Of a stretch of 64,000 nt of DNA, positions 33,915 through 42,788 are shown one piece after another (within the stretch, counting starts at the first letter, position 1; each line of letters starts with the position of its first letter). Made by a program: the position numbers and the translations under genes. The DNA lies in contig NZ_STGH01000001.1 in assembly GCF_005222785.1 (NCBI RefSeq), positions 1,612,001 to 1,676,000 of the forward strand, in the 5' to 3' direction. A model generated the notes under the pieces. It was not told the origin of the DNA. It saw nothing but the letters and a program-made list of their open reading frames with translations, and did no database searches. This DNA comes from Rhodobacter sp. SY28-1. Lineage in GTDB: Bacteria > Pseudomonadota > Alphaproteobacteria > Rhodobacterales > Rhodobacteraceae.

Positions 33915-33928
33915 TTGATCCGCATCAA
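33915..33928. promoter_or_regulatory. FNR/FnrL-type binding site upstream of ppk2
   Basis: TTGATCCGCATCAA is an exact match to TTGAT-N4-ATCAA. It lies 60 bases before the ppk2 start and 79 before the GST start. Oxygen-dependent control of one or both is expected but not shown. Confidence 0.65.
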
Positions 33929-33988
33929 GGCAAAAAGTCGCAGCCTGTGCATGGGTTTCCCGGTCATCAGCAAGGGAGGTGCAACCGC

Positions 33989-34912
33989 ATGGACGACAGC
34001 GCGACGATCCTGAAACCCGCCGAAGCAAGCCCGGTCGAGGCCAGCCCGAAGCCGCGTCCGGTGCCGGAAAACCCGCTGCACCAGGCTTTCGAATCCGGCC
34101 GCTACCCCTATGCCCGCCTGATGGGCCGGGCCACCTATGAGGCCGAGAAGGCCCGCCTGCAGGCCGAACTCCTGAAGGTGCAGATCTGGGCGCAGGAGAC
34201 CGGGCAGAAGTTCGTGATCCTGATGGAGGGGCGCGACGCGGCAGGCAAGGGCGGCACGATCAAGCGGTTCATGGAGCATCTGAACCCGCGCTATGCCCGG
34301 GTTTGCGCGCTGACCAAGCCCTCGGACGTGGAAAAGGGCCAGTGGTTCTTCCAGCGCTACATCGCGCATCTGCCGACGGCGGGGGAAATGGTGTTCTACG
34401 ACCGGTCCTGGTACAACCGGGCGGGCGTCGAACGGGTGATGGGGTTCTGCTCTCCCAGCGAGTATCTGGAGTTCATGCGCCAGGCGCCGGAGTTGGAGCG
34501 GATGCTCGTCCGGTCGGGGATAAGGCTTTACAAATACTGGTTTTCCGTGACGCGGGAGGAGCAGCGGGCACGGTTCCTGGCGCGGGAGACGGACCCGTTG
34601 AAGATGTGGAAGCTGTCGCCGATCGACAAGGCGTCCCTGGACCGCTGGGACGATTACACCGAGGCGAAGGAGGCGATGTTCTTCTACACCGACACCGCCG
34701 ATGCTCCCTGGGTGATCGTCAAGTCGAACGACAAGAAGCGGGCGCGCTTGAACTGCATGCGGCATTTCCTGTCGACCATAGACTATCCGAACAAGGATCA
34801 CGAGGTGGTGGGCACGCCGGACCCGCTGATCGTGGGGCGGGCGACGCAGGTGCTGGGGATGGGACCGGCGATCTATGACGTGGCAACCCATCCGGCGATG
34901 CTGAAGGGCTGA
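33989..34912 (+). CDS. ppk2: polyphosphate kinase 2 family enzyme
   Basis: It transfers phosphate between polyphosphate and nucleoside phosphates. The 307-residue protein has a P-loop Walker A GRDAAGKGGT at residues 81-90, Walker B with Asp138 in 'VFYDRSWYNRAGVERVMGF', and a lid rich in Arg/Lys further on. It is the one-domain PPK2 form. ATG 33989, preceded by AAGGGAGGT, is chosen over open frame further upstream. An FNR-type site 60 bases upstream suggests stronger expression at low oxygen. It is unrelated in sequence to PPK1 at 13073-15277. Confidence 0.94.
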   Translation: MDDSATILKPAEASPVEASPKPRPVPENPLHQAFESGRYPYARLMGRATYEAEKARLQAELLKVQIWAQETGQKFVILMEGRDAAGKGGTIKRFMEHLNPRYARVCALTKPSDVEKGQWFFQRYIAHLPTAGEMVFYDRSWYNRAGVERVMGFCSPSEYLEFMRQAPELERMLVRSGIRLYKYWFSVTREEQRARFLARETDPLKMWKLSPIDKASLDRWDDYTEAKEAMFFYTDTADAPWVIVKSNDKKRARLNCMRHFLSTIDYPNKDHEVVGTPDPLIVGRATQVLGMGPAIYDVATHPAMLKG

Positions 34913-34987
34913 GAGACAGGGCAGACCGGCGCCGGTGGCAGTGGGTCGCACTTGGCCTTGCCTCAGGGGATCGGTAGAGTGCGCGCC

Positions 34988-35635
34988 ATGTTGCGCCCTA
35001 CCCTGCTTGTTCTGCTTCTTGCCGCCGGTCCCGCCTGGACCCACCCGCATGTCTGGATCGACACCGGGATTGAGGTGATCCTGAACGACCGGAACGAGGC
35101 GACGGGGGTCCGGATCACCTGGACCTACGACGACCTCTATTCGCTGTATATCGTCGGCGACATGGGGCTGGACCCCGACTGGGATGGCAAGCTGACCCCC
35201 GAGGAGGTGGAGCGGCTGTCCGGCTTCGACATGGAATGGATCGAGGGATTCGAGGGCGATACCTATGCATTGATGGCCGAAAAGCCGCTGGCGCTGTCGG
35301 GGCCGCGCGACTGGACGGCGGGCTATGCGGAGGGGAAAATTACCTCGACCCATGTGCGGGACTTTGCGGCCCCCGTTCCCGTGGGGGAGGTGCCGCTGAT
35401 CGTGCAGGCCTATGATCCGGGGTATTACGTCGCCTACGGGATTCCCGGGCGCCCGGTGGTGACCGGGGGCAAGGGCTGCACGGCTCAGGTCTTTGTGCCC
35501 GACCTGAACGAGGCGGAACAGAAGCTTCTGGATGCGCTGTCGGAATACACGCCGGACGTCGATGTCGAGGCCGACTATCCGGCCGTGGGGGCCAATTTCG
35601 CCGAGGAAGTGCGGGTGACATGCGCCGCGCCGTGA
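34988..35635 (+). CDS. DUF1007 exported protein, partner of a Ni/Co-type transporter
   Basis: The 215-residue protein has a short signal peptide (residues 1-18, ending PAWT before 'HPHVWIDT'). The mature N-terminal 'HPHVW' is a hallmark of DUF1007 and could bind metal. The rest has 'TWTYDDLYSLY' and an EF-hand-like acidic run 'DPDWDGKLTPEEVE' (about residues 60-75). It overlaps the transporter gene by 16 bases, a pairing that is common for RcnA-like exporters. A periplasmic metal-handling role is inferred. Confidence 0.82.
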   Translation: MLRPTLLVLLLAAGPAWTHPHVWIDTGIEVILNDRNEATGVRITWTYDDLYSLYIVGDMGLDPDWDGKLTPEEVERLSGFDMEWIEGFEGDTYALMAEKPLALSGPRDWTAGYAEGKITSTHVRDFAAPVPVGEVPLIVQAYDPGYYVAYGIPGRPVVTGGKGCTAQVFVPDLNEAEQKLLDALSEYTPDVDVEADYPAVGANFAEEVRVTCAAP

Positions 35636-36612
35636 TGCTGACGGCGCTGGTCGTGGTGCTGGCCCTTGTCGCCTTGTGGTTCGCGGGCGCGCTGGATGGG
35701 CTGGCCCAGGGGTTGGCGATGATGCAACGGGCCGCGCAGAACGAACTGGCCGGGGCGATCCGCGCGCTGCGCCGGGGCGATCCGGGAGCGGTTGCGGCCT
35801 TCTGGGCGCTGTGTTTCGGCTACGGCGTGCTGCATGCGGCGGGGCCTGGGCATGGCAAGCTGGTCATAGGTGGCTATGGGCTGGCGCGGCGGGTGCCGGT
35901 CGGGCGGCTGGCGGGGCTGGCGCTGGCGTCGAGCCTGGCGCAGGCGGCAGTCGCGGTGGCGCTGGTCTATGCGGTCTTGGCGGTGCTGGGTCTTGGCCGG
36001 GTCGCGGTCGAGGGCGCGGCGGAACGCTGGGTCACACCTTTCGGTCATGCGATGATTGCCGGCCTCGGGCTCTGGCTGGTCTGGCGCGGGGTTCGGGGGC
36101 TTTTGGCAGGCGAGACGGGACTCGCGGGCGACCAGCACCACGACCATGCCCATCCCCAACATGACCACGCCCATCACGATCATGACCATGGCTCAAGGCC
36201 CCACGACCACGCACACAACCATGCGCACGGTGGGCTGGACCATGTCCACGGGCCGCAGTGCGGCCATGCCCACGGCCCGACGCTGGACGAGGTCGCGCAA
36301 GTCAAGGGCTGGCGCGACGGTTTGGCACTGGTCGCAGGGATTGCGTTGCGACCCTGCTCCGGCGCGCTCTTCGTGCTCGTCCTGACCTGGCAGCTGGGGG
36401 TGGCGCTTGCCGGGGTGGTGGGGGCCTTTGTCATGGGCCTGGGTACGGCCCTTGTGACCAGCGGGGCCGCCGTCCTGTCGGTCTGGCTGCGCGAGGGGGC
36501 GGTCTACGAGTTCGGCGTCGGCCGGATCGCGCGGGTCTTCCCGGTGGTGGAACTGACCGTCGGACTGGTGATTGCCGGGGCGGCGCTGGGGCTTCTCATC
36601 GGCAGTCTCTGA
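35620..36612 (+). CDS. nickel/cobalt (RcnA/NiCoT-like) transporter with a histidine-rich loop
   Basis: The 330-residue inner-membrane protein has a signature segment 'HAAGPGHGKLVIGGYGL' (residues 72-88) and a second 'RPCSGALFVLVL' near the end. About 19 histidines are packed in a cytoplasmic loop at residues 171-218, the usual sign of Ni/Co or Zn binding in this superfamily. The first signature differs from the HX4DH of classical uptake permeases and is closer to RcnA-like exporters. Its start overlaps the DUF1007 gene, so the two are translated together. Metal and direction of transport are inferred. Confidence 0.87.
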   Translation: MRRAVMLTALVVVLALVALWFAGALDGLAQGLAMMQRAAQNELAGAIRALRRGDPGAVAAFWALCFGYGVLHAAGPGHGKLVIGGYGLARRVPVGRLAGLALASSLAQAAVAVALVYAVLAVLGLGRVAVEGAAERWVTPFGHAMIAGLGLWLVWRGVRGLLAGETGLAGDQHHDHAHPQHDHAHHDHDHGSRPHDHAHNHAHGGLDHVHGPQCGHAHGPTLDEVAQVKGWRDGLALVAGIALRPCSGALFVLVLTWQLGVALAGVVGAFVMGLGTALVTSGAAVLSVWLREGAVYEFGVGRIARVFPVVELTVGLVIAGAALGLLIGSL

Positions 36613-36673
36613 CGCCGCAGGGCAGCGAATTGCCCGACTTGTGCCCTCGGTCCGGCAAGGGTAAGCCGGACGC

Positions 36674-38020
36674 ATGACACAGACCATGACCAAGACCGCC
36701 CACGCGAGGGAGATGCTCGTGCTGGGGCTTCCCCTCATCGGGTCGTCGCTGGCGCAGATGGCGCTGCATGTGACCGATACCGTCATGGTTGGCTGGTATG
36801 GCGTGGTGCCGCTGGCCGCCGTGGTGCTGGGGGCCTCGTCCTTTTTCATCGTCTATGTCGTGGGCTCGGGCTTTGCCAAGGCGGTTATGCCGATGGTTGC
36901 CGCGGCGCTGGGTCGGGACGATGAAACCCAGGTCCGCCGCGACACGCGGATGGGTCTCTGGCTGTCGATCGCCTTCGGCGTGGCGGTCTACCCGATCTTC
37001 TGGTGGTCGAAGCCGATCCTCATGGCACTGGGGCAGGACCCTGAGGTCTCGACTATCGCACAGGACTACATGCGGATTGCCGGACTGGGGATGGCCCCGG
37101 CGCTGGTGGTCACCGTGCTGCAAAGCTACCTTTCGGCGCTGCACCGGACACAGGTCGTGCTGTGGGTGACGCTGGCCGCGGTGGCGGTGAATATCGGCAT
37201 CAACTGGGCGCTGATCTTCGGCAACTGGGGCTTTCCCGAGATGGGGGCAAGCGGGGCCGCTGTGGCAACTGTGACGGTGCAGGTCGTGTCGCTGTTGGCG
37301 CTGGGGCTTTACGCCCATTTCCTGCCCGAACTGCGCAAGTTCCACCTGTTCCAGCGCTTCTGGCGGCCCGACTGGCCCGCGATGCGTCAGGTCTGGCGTC
37401 TGGGGCTGCCGATCGGGCTGACCGGGCTGGCGGAGGGTGGGCTCTTCCAGGCCTCGGCGCTGATGATGGGCTGGATCGGCACGGTCGAGCTTGCCGCGCA
37501 TGGCATCGCGCTGGAGGTCGCTGCGCTGACCTTCATGCTGCATGTAGGCCTGTCCAGTGCCGCCACGATCCGCATCGCGCGGTTCGATGGGCAGGGCGAC
37601 CGGGTCGCATTGCGGCGGGCGGCTAAAGTTGCGGTGGTCCTGTCGCTGGCGGTGGCTGTCGCTTCGGTCTGCCTGTTCCTGGCGATCCCTCAGCAGATTG
37701 TCGCGCTGTTTCTGGATCTGTCGAAGCCGGAAAGCAGTGCGATCCTGGTCCATGGCTCGGCCCTTCTTGTGCTGGCGGCGCTGTTCCAGCTGGCCGACGG
37801 GATGCAGGTCATGGCGCTGGGGCTGTTGCGCGGGGTGCAGGACACGCAGGTGCCGATGTGGTTGGCGGCGGTCAGCTATTGGCTGATCGGCATCCCCTGC
37901 AGCTATGTGCTGGCCTTCCCGCTGGGTTATGGCGGACAGGGGCTTTGGCTGGGTCTGGTGGTGGGCCTGTTCTGCGCTGCGGCCAGCCTGATGTGGCGGT
38001 TCTGGCGGCTGGTTCGGTAA
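36674..38020 (+). CDS. MATE family multidrug/metabolite efflux transporter
   Basis: The 448-residue protein has 12 hydrophobic segments in two related halves. The first half opens 'LGLPLIGSSLAQMALHVTDTVMVGWYGVVPLAAVVLG' and the second begins near 'LGLPIGLTGLAEGGLFQASALMMGWIGTVELAAHGIAL'; these are standard MATE motifs. The NorM-like type is expected to export cationic compounds against Na+ or H+. It follows the Ni/Co pair by 61 bases on the same strand. It converges with the capsule gene kpsC. Confidence 0.93.
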   Translation: MTQTMTKTAHAREMLVLGLPLIGSSLAQMALHVTDTVMVGWYGVVPLAAVVLGASSFFIVYVVGSGFAKAVMPMVAAALGRDDETQVRRDTRMGLWLSIAFGVAVYPIFWWSKPILMALGQDPEVSTIAQDYMRIAGLGMAPALVVTVLQSYLSALHRTQVVLWVTLAAVAVNIGINWALIFGNWGFPEMGASGAAVATVTVQVVSLLALGLYAHFLPELRKFHLFQRFWRPDWPAMRQVWRLGLPIGLTGLAEGGLFQASALMMGWIGTVELAAHGIALEVAALTFMLHVGLSSAATIRIARFDGQGDRVALRRAAKVAVVLSLAVAVASVCLFLAIPQQIVALFLDLSKPESSAILVHGSALLVLAALFQLADGMQVMALGLLRGVQDTQVPMWLAAVSYWLIGIPCSYVLAFPLGYGGQGLWLGLVVGLFCAAASLMWRFWRLVR

Positions 38021-38065
38021 TCTGGTGCCCGCCCGCGACGAGACGCCGGAGCCGCGACGCGGAAG

Positions 38066-40117
38066 CTAACGCCAGAGATGCGCGAGGCTGGCAAAACGGC
38101 CCTGCAGCTTCGAAAGCAGCCGGTTCGCCCGACCCGGATGCGGGATGTCACCCGATACCAGCCGGTCCAGCGCCACTTCGGGTGGGCAGGGACGGCGGCT
38201 GACCGGGTCCCAGTAGCGCGGATAGGCCACCAGCGCGGCATGGGCGAGTTGCATCAGGTCCGGTCGCGCCTTGCGCCGGTCCGGCACCGGGCCCAGGTCC
38301 CGCGTCAGGCCCCAGCCCGCATAGAACGGCGTGCCAAGGCAGGTGACAGGCAGTCCGCGGAGCAGCGCCTCGAAGCCCAGAAGCGAAGTTATGGTCCAGA
38401 CTTCCTGCACTTCGGCCATGAGGCGCAAAGGATCGGCGGCGGAGGCCACTTTATCGGCAACGCCCGCCAGATCCGCCGGGGCGATGGCCCCCGCCCGCAG
38501 GCCCGCTTCGACATCCGGGTGCGGCTTGTAGATCACCACCGCCGTCGGATGGGCCGCCCGCACCGCCTGCAGAAGCGCAAGGTTCGTCCGGACCGCCCCC
38601 GCGCCGGTGCGGATCGAGGCGTCATCCTCGACCTGTCCGGGGACAAGGATGCGATGACCTTCGGGCAGCGGCGGCAGGTCGCCGCCGAGATTGTACTTCG
38701 ACAGGCCGTCGCTTCGCAGCCGCTGCACGAGGGCCTCGGTCCGCTGGTGCTGTGCCTCGCTCAGGGGCGTGGCGATCAGCCTCTCCAGCCGCGAGGGGCG
38801 GGTCGGGTCATAGTAGATGCCAAGGTCGTCAGTCACCAATGACAGGGGCGGCACCAGTTCGGCGCCAAGCCCGCGCGAGCGGAGAAAGCCGTCCTCGACC
38901 CGCAGGCAGGGGGCCTTGGGCGCAAAGCCTGCCGGTTCCTTGCCCGCCCATATCAGCAGGCTGCGCCCGGTGGTGCTGGCCAGCCGGTCCGCCGCCACAG
39001 GATCATCGCGGAAGCGCAGGCCGCGCGTGCCGCCGAAGACCGCCTGCAGGCGCGGGCGTTTCCACAGCCGCATGCCGGCCGCCACATGGCCCCGGCGATC
39101 CTCGCGCCAGGCGCGGACCTCGGCCTGAAGCTGGCGGATCACGTCGTCCAGCCCGCAAAGTCGGTCGCGGCAGGGGTCGTACCAGACCGGGGCCAGCAGC
39201 ATTGCCCCGGCGAACAGTTCTTCCCGGGTGAGGGTACGGGTCCGGCGCGGGATCGGCTGGTCGTCGCTCGTCAGACCCCAACCGGCATAGAAGGGCTGGC
39301 CGAAGACCCGGGGGCGGTGGCCGTGCAGGATCGCCTCGAACCCGATCTGCGAGGAGACGGTGTAGACCTCGGCCGCATGGGCCAGCAGGCGATGCGGCGA
39401 GACCGGGTCGGTCAACAACATGACACGGCCCCCGGCATCCTTGGGGCCGAAGTGGCCGGGGCGCAGGCCAAGCGCGGTTTCGGGGTGGGTGCGGATCACG
39501 ATGCGACGGTCGGGGTGGTACTGCAGGGCGGCGGCCAGCATCGTCCGGAAGGTCTGGGCCGAGGCGCCGGAATGGCGGATCGAGGCGTCACCGGCGGATT
39601 GGTCGACGATCAGGACGTAGCCCGGGTCGGGGGTGGGGCAATCCGGATCAAAATTGTTGTATTTCGATAAGTAAGATTCCAGAAAACAATTTGTTAGATG
39701 TTTAGCCTCACGCAGAATATTCGAATAGTATAAGTGCGAGTTGGCAAGAATCTCCTCCATCCGCGACGCTCGGCTGCTGTCGAAATGCACGCCGACCGGG
39801 TCGAAGAGGAATCCGATGGCAGGACCGCCCCCCGCCCGACCGGGAAGGAGGGACCGCAGGAAGGCGTCTTCGACCCGGACCAGAGGCACCCCGCGCTGGG
39901 CGGCCAGAGCCTCGCCGCGCCAGGCGGTCGGGCTGCGGCCCCAGACCAGAACGCCGTCCTGCGGGCCGGGCAGGCCAAAGTGCAGCTCATGCCCGGCAAG
40001 CTGCAACACCCGGTGCAGCCGGGCATTGCGCAGGATCGACAGGTTCTGGTGATAAAGCCGCCGGGGAACCCCGGCCAGCGCGGGCAGGCTGATCGCGCCC
40101 GCCCCCCCGCCGGTCAC
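38066..40117 (-). CDS. kpsC: capsule polysaccharide beta-Kdo transferase KpsC
   Basis: The protein adds Kdo residues to the linker that ties group-2-type capsules to a phospholipid anchor. It has two related transferase modules: 'VRVEDAFLRSLLPG...DSSRASRMEEIL' near residues ~50-115 and 'LRVEDGFLRSRGLG...YDPTRPSRLERLI' near the middle, as in KpsC. I use GTG 40117, seven bases after the end of the wza-like gene; TTG 40153 is the alternative and would overlap it. An AT-rich patch of ~110 bases (about 39648-39757) with rare codons interrupts the otherwise GC-rich gene in the first module. Confidence 0.88.
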   Translation of the reverse strand: MTGGGAGAISLPALAGVPRRLYHQNLSILRNARLHRVLQLAGHELHFGLPGPQDGVLVWGRSPTAWRGEALAAQRGVPLVRVEDAFLRSLLPGRAGGGPAIGFLFDPVGVHFDSSRASRMEEILANSHLYYSNILREAKHLTNCFLESYLSKYNNFDPDCPTPDPGYVLIVDQSAGDASIRHSGASAQTFRTMLAAALQYHPDRRIVIRTHPETALGLRPGHFGPKDAGGRVMLLTDPVSPHRLLAHAAEVYTVSSQIGFEAILHGHRPRVFGQPFYAGWGLTSDDQPIPRRTRTLTREELFAGAMLLAPVWYDPCRDRLCGLDDVIRQLQAEVRAWREDRRGHVAAGMRLWKRPRLQAVFGGTRGLRFRDDPVAADRLASTTGRSLLIWAGKEPAGFAPKAPCLRVEDGFLRSRGLGAELVPPLSLVTDDLGIYYDPTRPSRLERLIATPLSEAQHQRTEALVQRLRSDGLSKYNLGGDLPPLPEGHRILVPGQVEDDASIRTGAGAVRTNLALLQAVRAAHPTAVVIYKPHPDVEAGLRAGAIAPADLAGVADKVASAADPLRLMAEVQEVWTITSLLGFEALLRGLPVTCLGTPFYAGWGLTRDLGPVPDRRKARPDLMQLAHAALVAYPRYWDPVSRRPCPPEVALDRLVSGDIPHPGRANRLLSKLQGRFASLAHLWR

Positions 40118-40124
40118 GGCGTCG

Positions 40125-41267
40125 TCATTCGCCCGCGTTGGCAGTGTTCGCAAGGCCCGTCGCGGCGGTCGTCGTCCCGGTGATCGCGCCCAGGGTCTTC
40201 TGCCACTGCACGAACGGCGCTTCGGTCACATAGAGCGTGTCGCCGTCGCGGATCTGGAAATCGCGGGCCTCGAACAGTCCCGTGGGTTCGGTCAGGTCCA
40301 GCACATAGACGATGCGCTGGTCGCCGATCAGGTCCGGTTGGCCAAGAACCGCGCGGGCGATCTCCTCGCTTTCGTCGCGCAGGATGAAGACCCCGGTCGG
40401 GTCGGCGGACATGGTGGCAAGACCGCCGACGGTAGCAATCGCCTCAAGCGCCGACATCGTTTCCGATTCGAAGGGCACCGTGCTTTGCGCCCCTGTCGCC
40501 CCAAGGGCGATGAACTGGCGGCTGTCTTCCTCGACCACGATCTTGTCGCCAGCCCGCAGCGCGATGTCGAGATTGGGGTTCTCGTACAGGTCGTTCAGCC
40601 AGATCTTGCCGGTATGGCTGCCGCGCGTCACGCGGACGATGGCAATCGACGGATCGACCGTCACGCCGCCGGCCTTGGCCAGCATGGTGGCCAGAGTGCG
40701 GGTCGAGGCCTCGATCGGGTAGACGCCGTTCAGTCCGGCCTGGCCGGCAATCGACACGGTGGAACCTTCGCCCGGAGTGCGCGAGACGCTGACCTGCGGG
40801 TCAGGCGTCTGGTCTTCCAGCCTGCGGGTGATCGCCTGGCGCAGGCCTTCGGGCGTCTGGCCCGCCGCCTTGATGCGTCCGCCGTAGGGGATGTAGATGT
40901 AGCCTTGGCCGTCCACCTGGATCTGCGACAGGCCGGAAACGCGCTGGCCGGTATTGCCCAGAAGCGGGTCGTCCTTGACGTTTTCGTAGACCGTCACGTT
41001 GATCGTGTCGCCGGCCGAGATCATGTCCGAGGCGACGACACCGGCGTTGCGGAAGCTGGGGCTGAAGCCGAAGGTCGGCTGGACCGAGGTGGCCCGGGTC
41101 ACCTCGGGGGTCACGGTGACGATATGGGCGTTGCCCTTCTTTTCCACCGATCCGGCGTAGATTTCACGCTTGTTCGGGCCAGAACGCGGCAATCCGCACG
41201 AGGCGACCAAGGCCACCGATGCCAGCAAGGCAATCGCCTTGACCGTGTGGGACGTCCTGATCGTCAC
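40125..41267 (-). CDS. Wza/KpsD-like polysaccharide export lipoprotein
   Basis: The 380-residue outer-membrane exporter has a lipoprotein signal with lipobox ending 'VASC' (Cys24). The polysaccharide-export domain 'DMISAGDTINVTVYENVKDDPLLG...VDGQGYIYIPYGGRIKAAGQTPEGLRQAITRRLED' follows, and then two SLBB-type repeats ('GVYPIEASTRTLATMLAKAGGV', 'FIALGATGAQSTVPF'). It would form the exit channel for the capsule made with KpsC/KpsS. It lies between kpsS and kpsC on one strand. Confidence 0.9.
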   Translation of the reverse strand: MTIRTSHTVKAIALLASVALVASCGLPRSGPNKREIYAGSVEKKGNAHIVTVTPEVTRATSVQPTFGFSPSFRNAGVVASDMISAGDTINVTVYENVKDDPLLGNTGQRVSGLSQIQVDGQGYIYIPYGGRIKAAGQTPEGLRQAITRRLEDQTPDPQVSVSRTPGEGSTVSIAGQAGLNGVYPIEASTRTLATMLAKAGGVTVDPSIAIVRVTRGSHTGKIWLNDLYENPNLDIALRAGDKIVVEEDSRQFIALGATGAQSTVPFESETMSALEAIATVGGLATMSADPTGVFILRDESEEIARAVLGQPDLIGDQRIVYVLDLTEPTGLFEARDFQIRDGDTLYVTEAPFVQWQKTLGAITGTTTAATGLANTANAGE

Positions 41268-41365
41268 TGCCCTTGTCCCCTGCGTTCTGCTTTGGGTTAT
41301 TGATGCGCTTCCGCCGCCGGAGATTATCGAAACAACCTGGGGATGGCTACACCGCCGCGCGGAAA

Positions 41366-42646
41366 TCAGCGCACAACCCGCAACTGTTGCCGCGGTGCCG
41401 CTGTCCCTTGCGACAGCGCCTGGTAAGGATCATCGGGCGCAAGCATCAGGTCCACAACCTGTCGTAGCAGCCGTCTCCTCCCCCGCGCGGAGTAGAAGCC
41501 GCCGACCAGTTGCGAGGTTTCCAGAAGGTAGTGGCGATAGTCGCGGTAGGCCCGGGTGTCGGGCCGCTCGGGGGCGGCGAAGAACGCCTCCAACGGCTGC
41601 GAGGAGACGAATTCCGGCTTGGCATAGACCGCCGCCCCGAAGGTGCGCAGTGGCAGGCCCCGCCAAAGCGCCTGCTGTCCGGCGGTCGAGTTCACCGTTA
41701 CCGCCGAACGCGCATCGTTCAGAAGTTCGGCCAGCTTGCCGCCCCGGACGAAGTGGGTCCGGTCAGCGACCCCGTGCTGGGCCGAAAGCCGCCGGATTTC
41801 CGGCAGAAGCGGCACGCGCCCGTCTTCCAGCGGATGCGCCTTGAAGACCAGGTGGTGATGGCGGGGGGCGCCCTTGGCGAAGCCCTCGATCACCACGGCC
41901 AGAAACTCGGTCATGCTTGCGAAGGGGGAATGGTCGCGGAAGCTGGCGTCATGTTCCAGCTGCAGGATCGCCAGATGATAGGGGAACCCGCCGCGCCGGA
42001 TGGCCCTGGTGGCAAGGCGGCGTTCCAGCCGGTGGAGCGGCATCAAGAGGAAGCGGCGCAGATAAAGCCGGAACTCCTGCCCAACGGTCAGCGCCCGGTG
42101 CGGGCGGAAATTGCGATAGGCGCGGAAACCCGCCGCGACGAACCCGTGGTAGAGCGCGCCCCAGAACATGTGCTGGCGCATGTCGCCCCAGGTGGCAGGC
42201 ACCTCGGGCAGGTCGAGGTCGACCTTGGACAGCGCGCCCTGCATCTCGGGCACCGAAAGGTCCATCAGCCGGGAATGGCCGTTCGACCCGCCGCGTTCAT
42301 AGGTGACCCAGTAGGGCCGAAGGTAACCTTCCTCGAACACATGGACCGTGATCCCGCGCGCCTGGGCGATGCGGATCGCCTGGGCGTGGATCGCCCGCGT
42401 GTCGCCGTAAAGGACTAGGTCGGTGATGCCGTGGCGGGTCATCAGGTCGGCGCAGACTTCGGGCCAGCGGTCCTGCGGGTCCTGGAAGGCGATGAAGCCG
42501 GGTCCGGGCCAGAACACCCGGTCGCCCAGGTTGAAACCCACGCGCCAGACCTTGGCCCCGGCCGCGCGAAGCTGTTGGCCAAGCTGGTGGAACCAGGGCC
42601 CGTGCGGGCCTTGCAGGAACAGGAAGGTGCGGCTGGTTTCGGTCAC
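41366..42646 (-). CDS. kpsS: capsule polysaccharide Kdo transferase KpsS
   Basis: The 426-residue protein starts 'RTFLFLQGPHGPWFHQLGQQLRAAGAKVWRVGFNLGDRVFW', the typical KpsS N-terminus. It also contains 'LYGDTRAIH', 'HVFEEGYLRPYWVTYERGGSNGHS' and 'VTVNSTAGQQALWRGLPLRTFG'. KpsS adds the first Kdo to a phosphatidylglycerol anchor, and KpsC extends it. It is the first gene of kpsS-wza/kpsD-kpsC; the gap of 98 bases to the next gene carries no clear terminator. The ABC exporter genes kpsM/kpsT are not in the window. Confidence 0.9.
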   Translation of the reverse strand: MTETSRTFLFLQGPHGPWFHQLGQQLRAAGAKVWRVGFNLGDRVFWPGPGFIAFQDPQDRWPEVCADLMTRHGITDLVLYGDTRAIHAQAIRIAQARGITVHVFEEGYLRPYWVTYERGGSNGHSRLMDLSVPEMQGALSKVDLDLPEVPATWGDMRQHMFWGALYHGFVAAGFRAYRNFRPHRALTVGQEFRLYLRRFLLMPLHRLERRLATRAIRRGGFPYHLAILQLEHDASFRDHSPFASMTEFLAVVIEGFAKGAPRHHHLVFKAHPLEDGRVPLLPEIRRLSAQHGVADRTHFVRGGKLAELLNDARSAVTVNSTAGQQALWRGLPLRTFGAAVYAKPEFVSSQPLEAFFAAPERPDTRAYRDYRHYLLETSQLVGGFYSARGRRRLLRQVVDLMLAPDDPYQALSQGTAAPRQQLRVVR

Positions 42647-42788
42647 GTCCGTCCTTGGGTTCGCGGCGATCTGCCACAGACTGCCTCAGAAATGGTAAAC
42701 AGACCATGGCCTCAAGGGCCCGAGACTTGCAAGCCGCCGGGCCGGGCTTTACCTCGGAAGTCTGGGATAGAAAAAGCGCGAGGCGGGC

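Noticed and set aside
42647-42788. FMN riboswitch before ribE
   Set aside because: The conserved RFN segments could not be found on either strand of the 142-base spacer.
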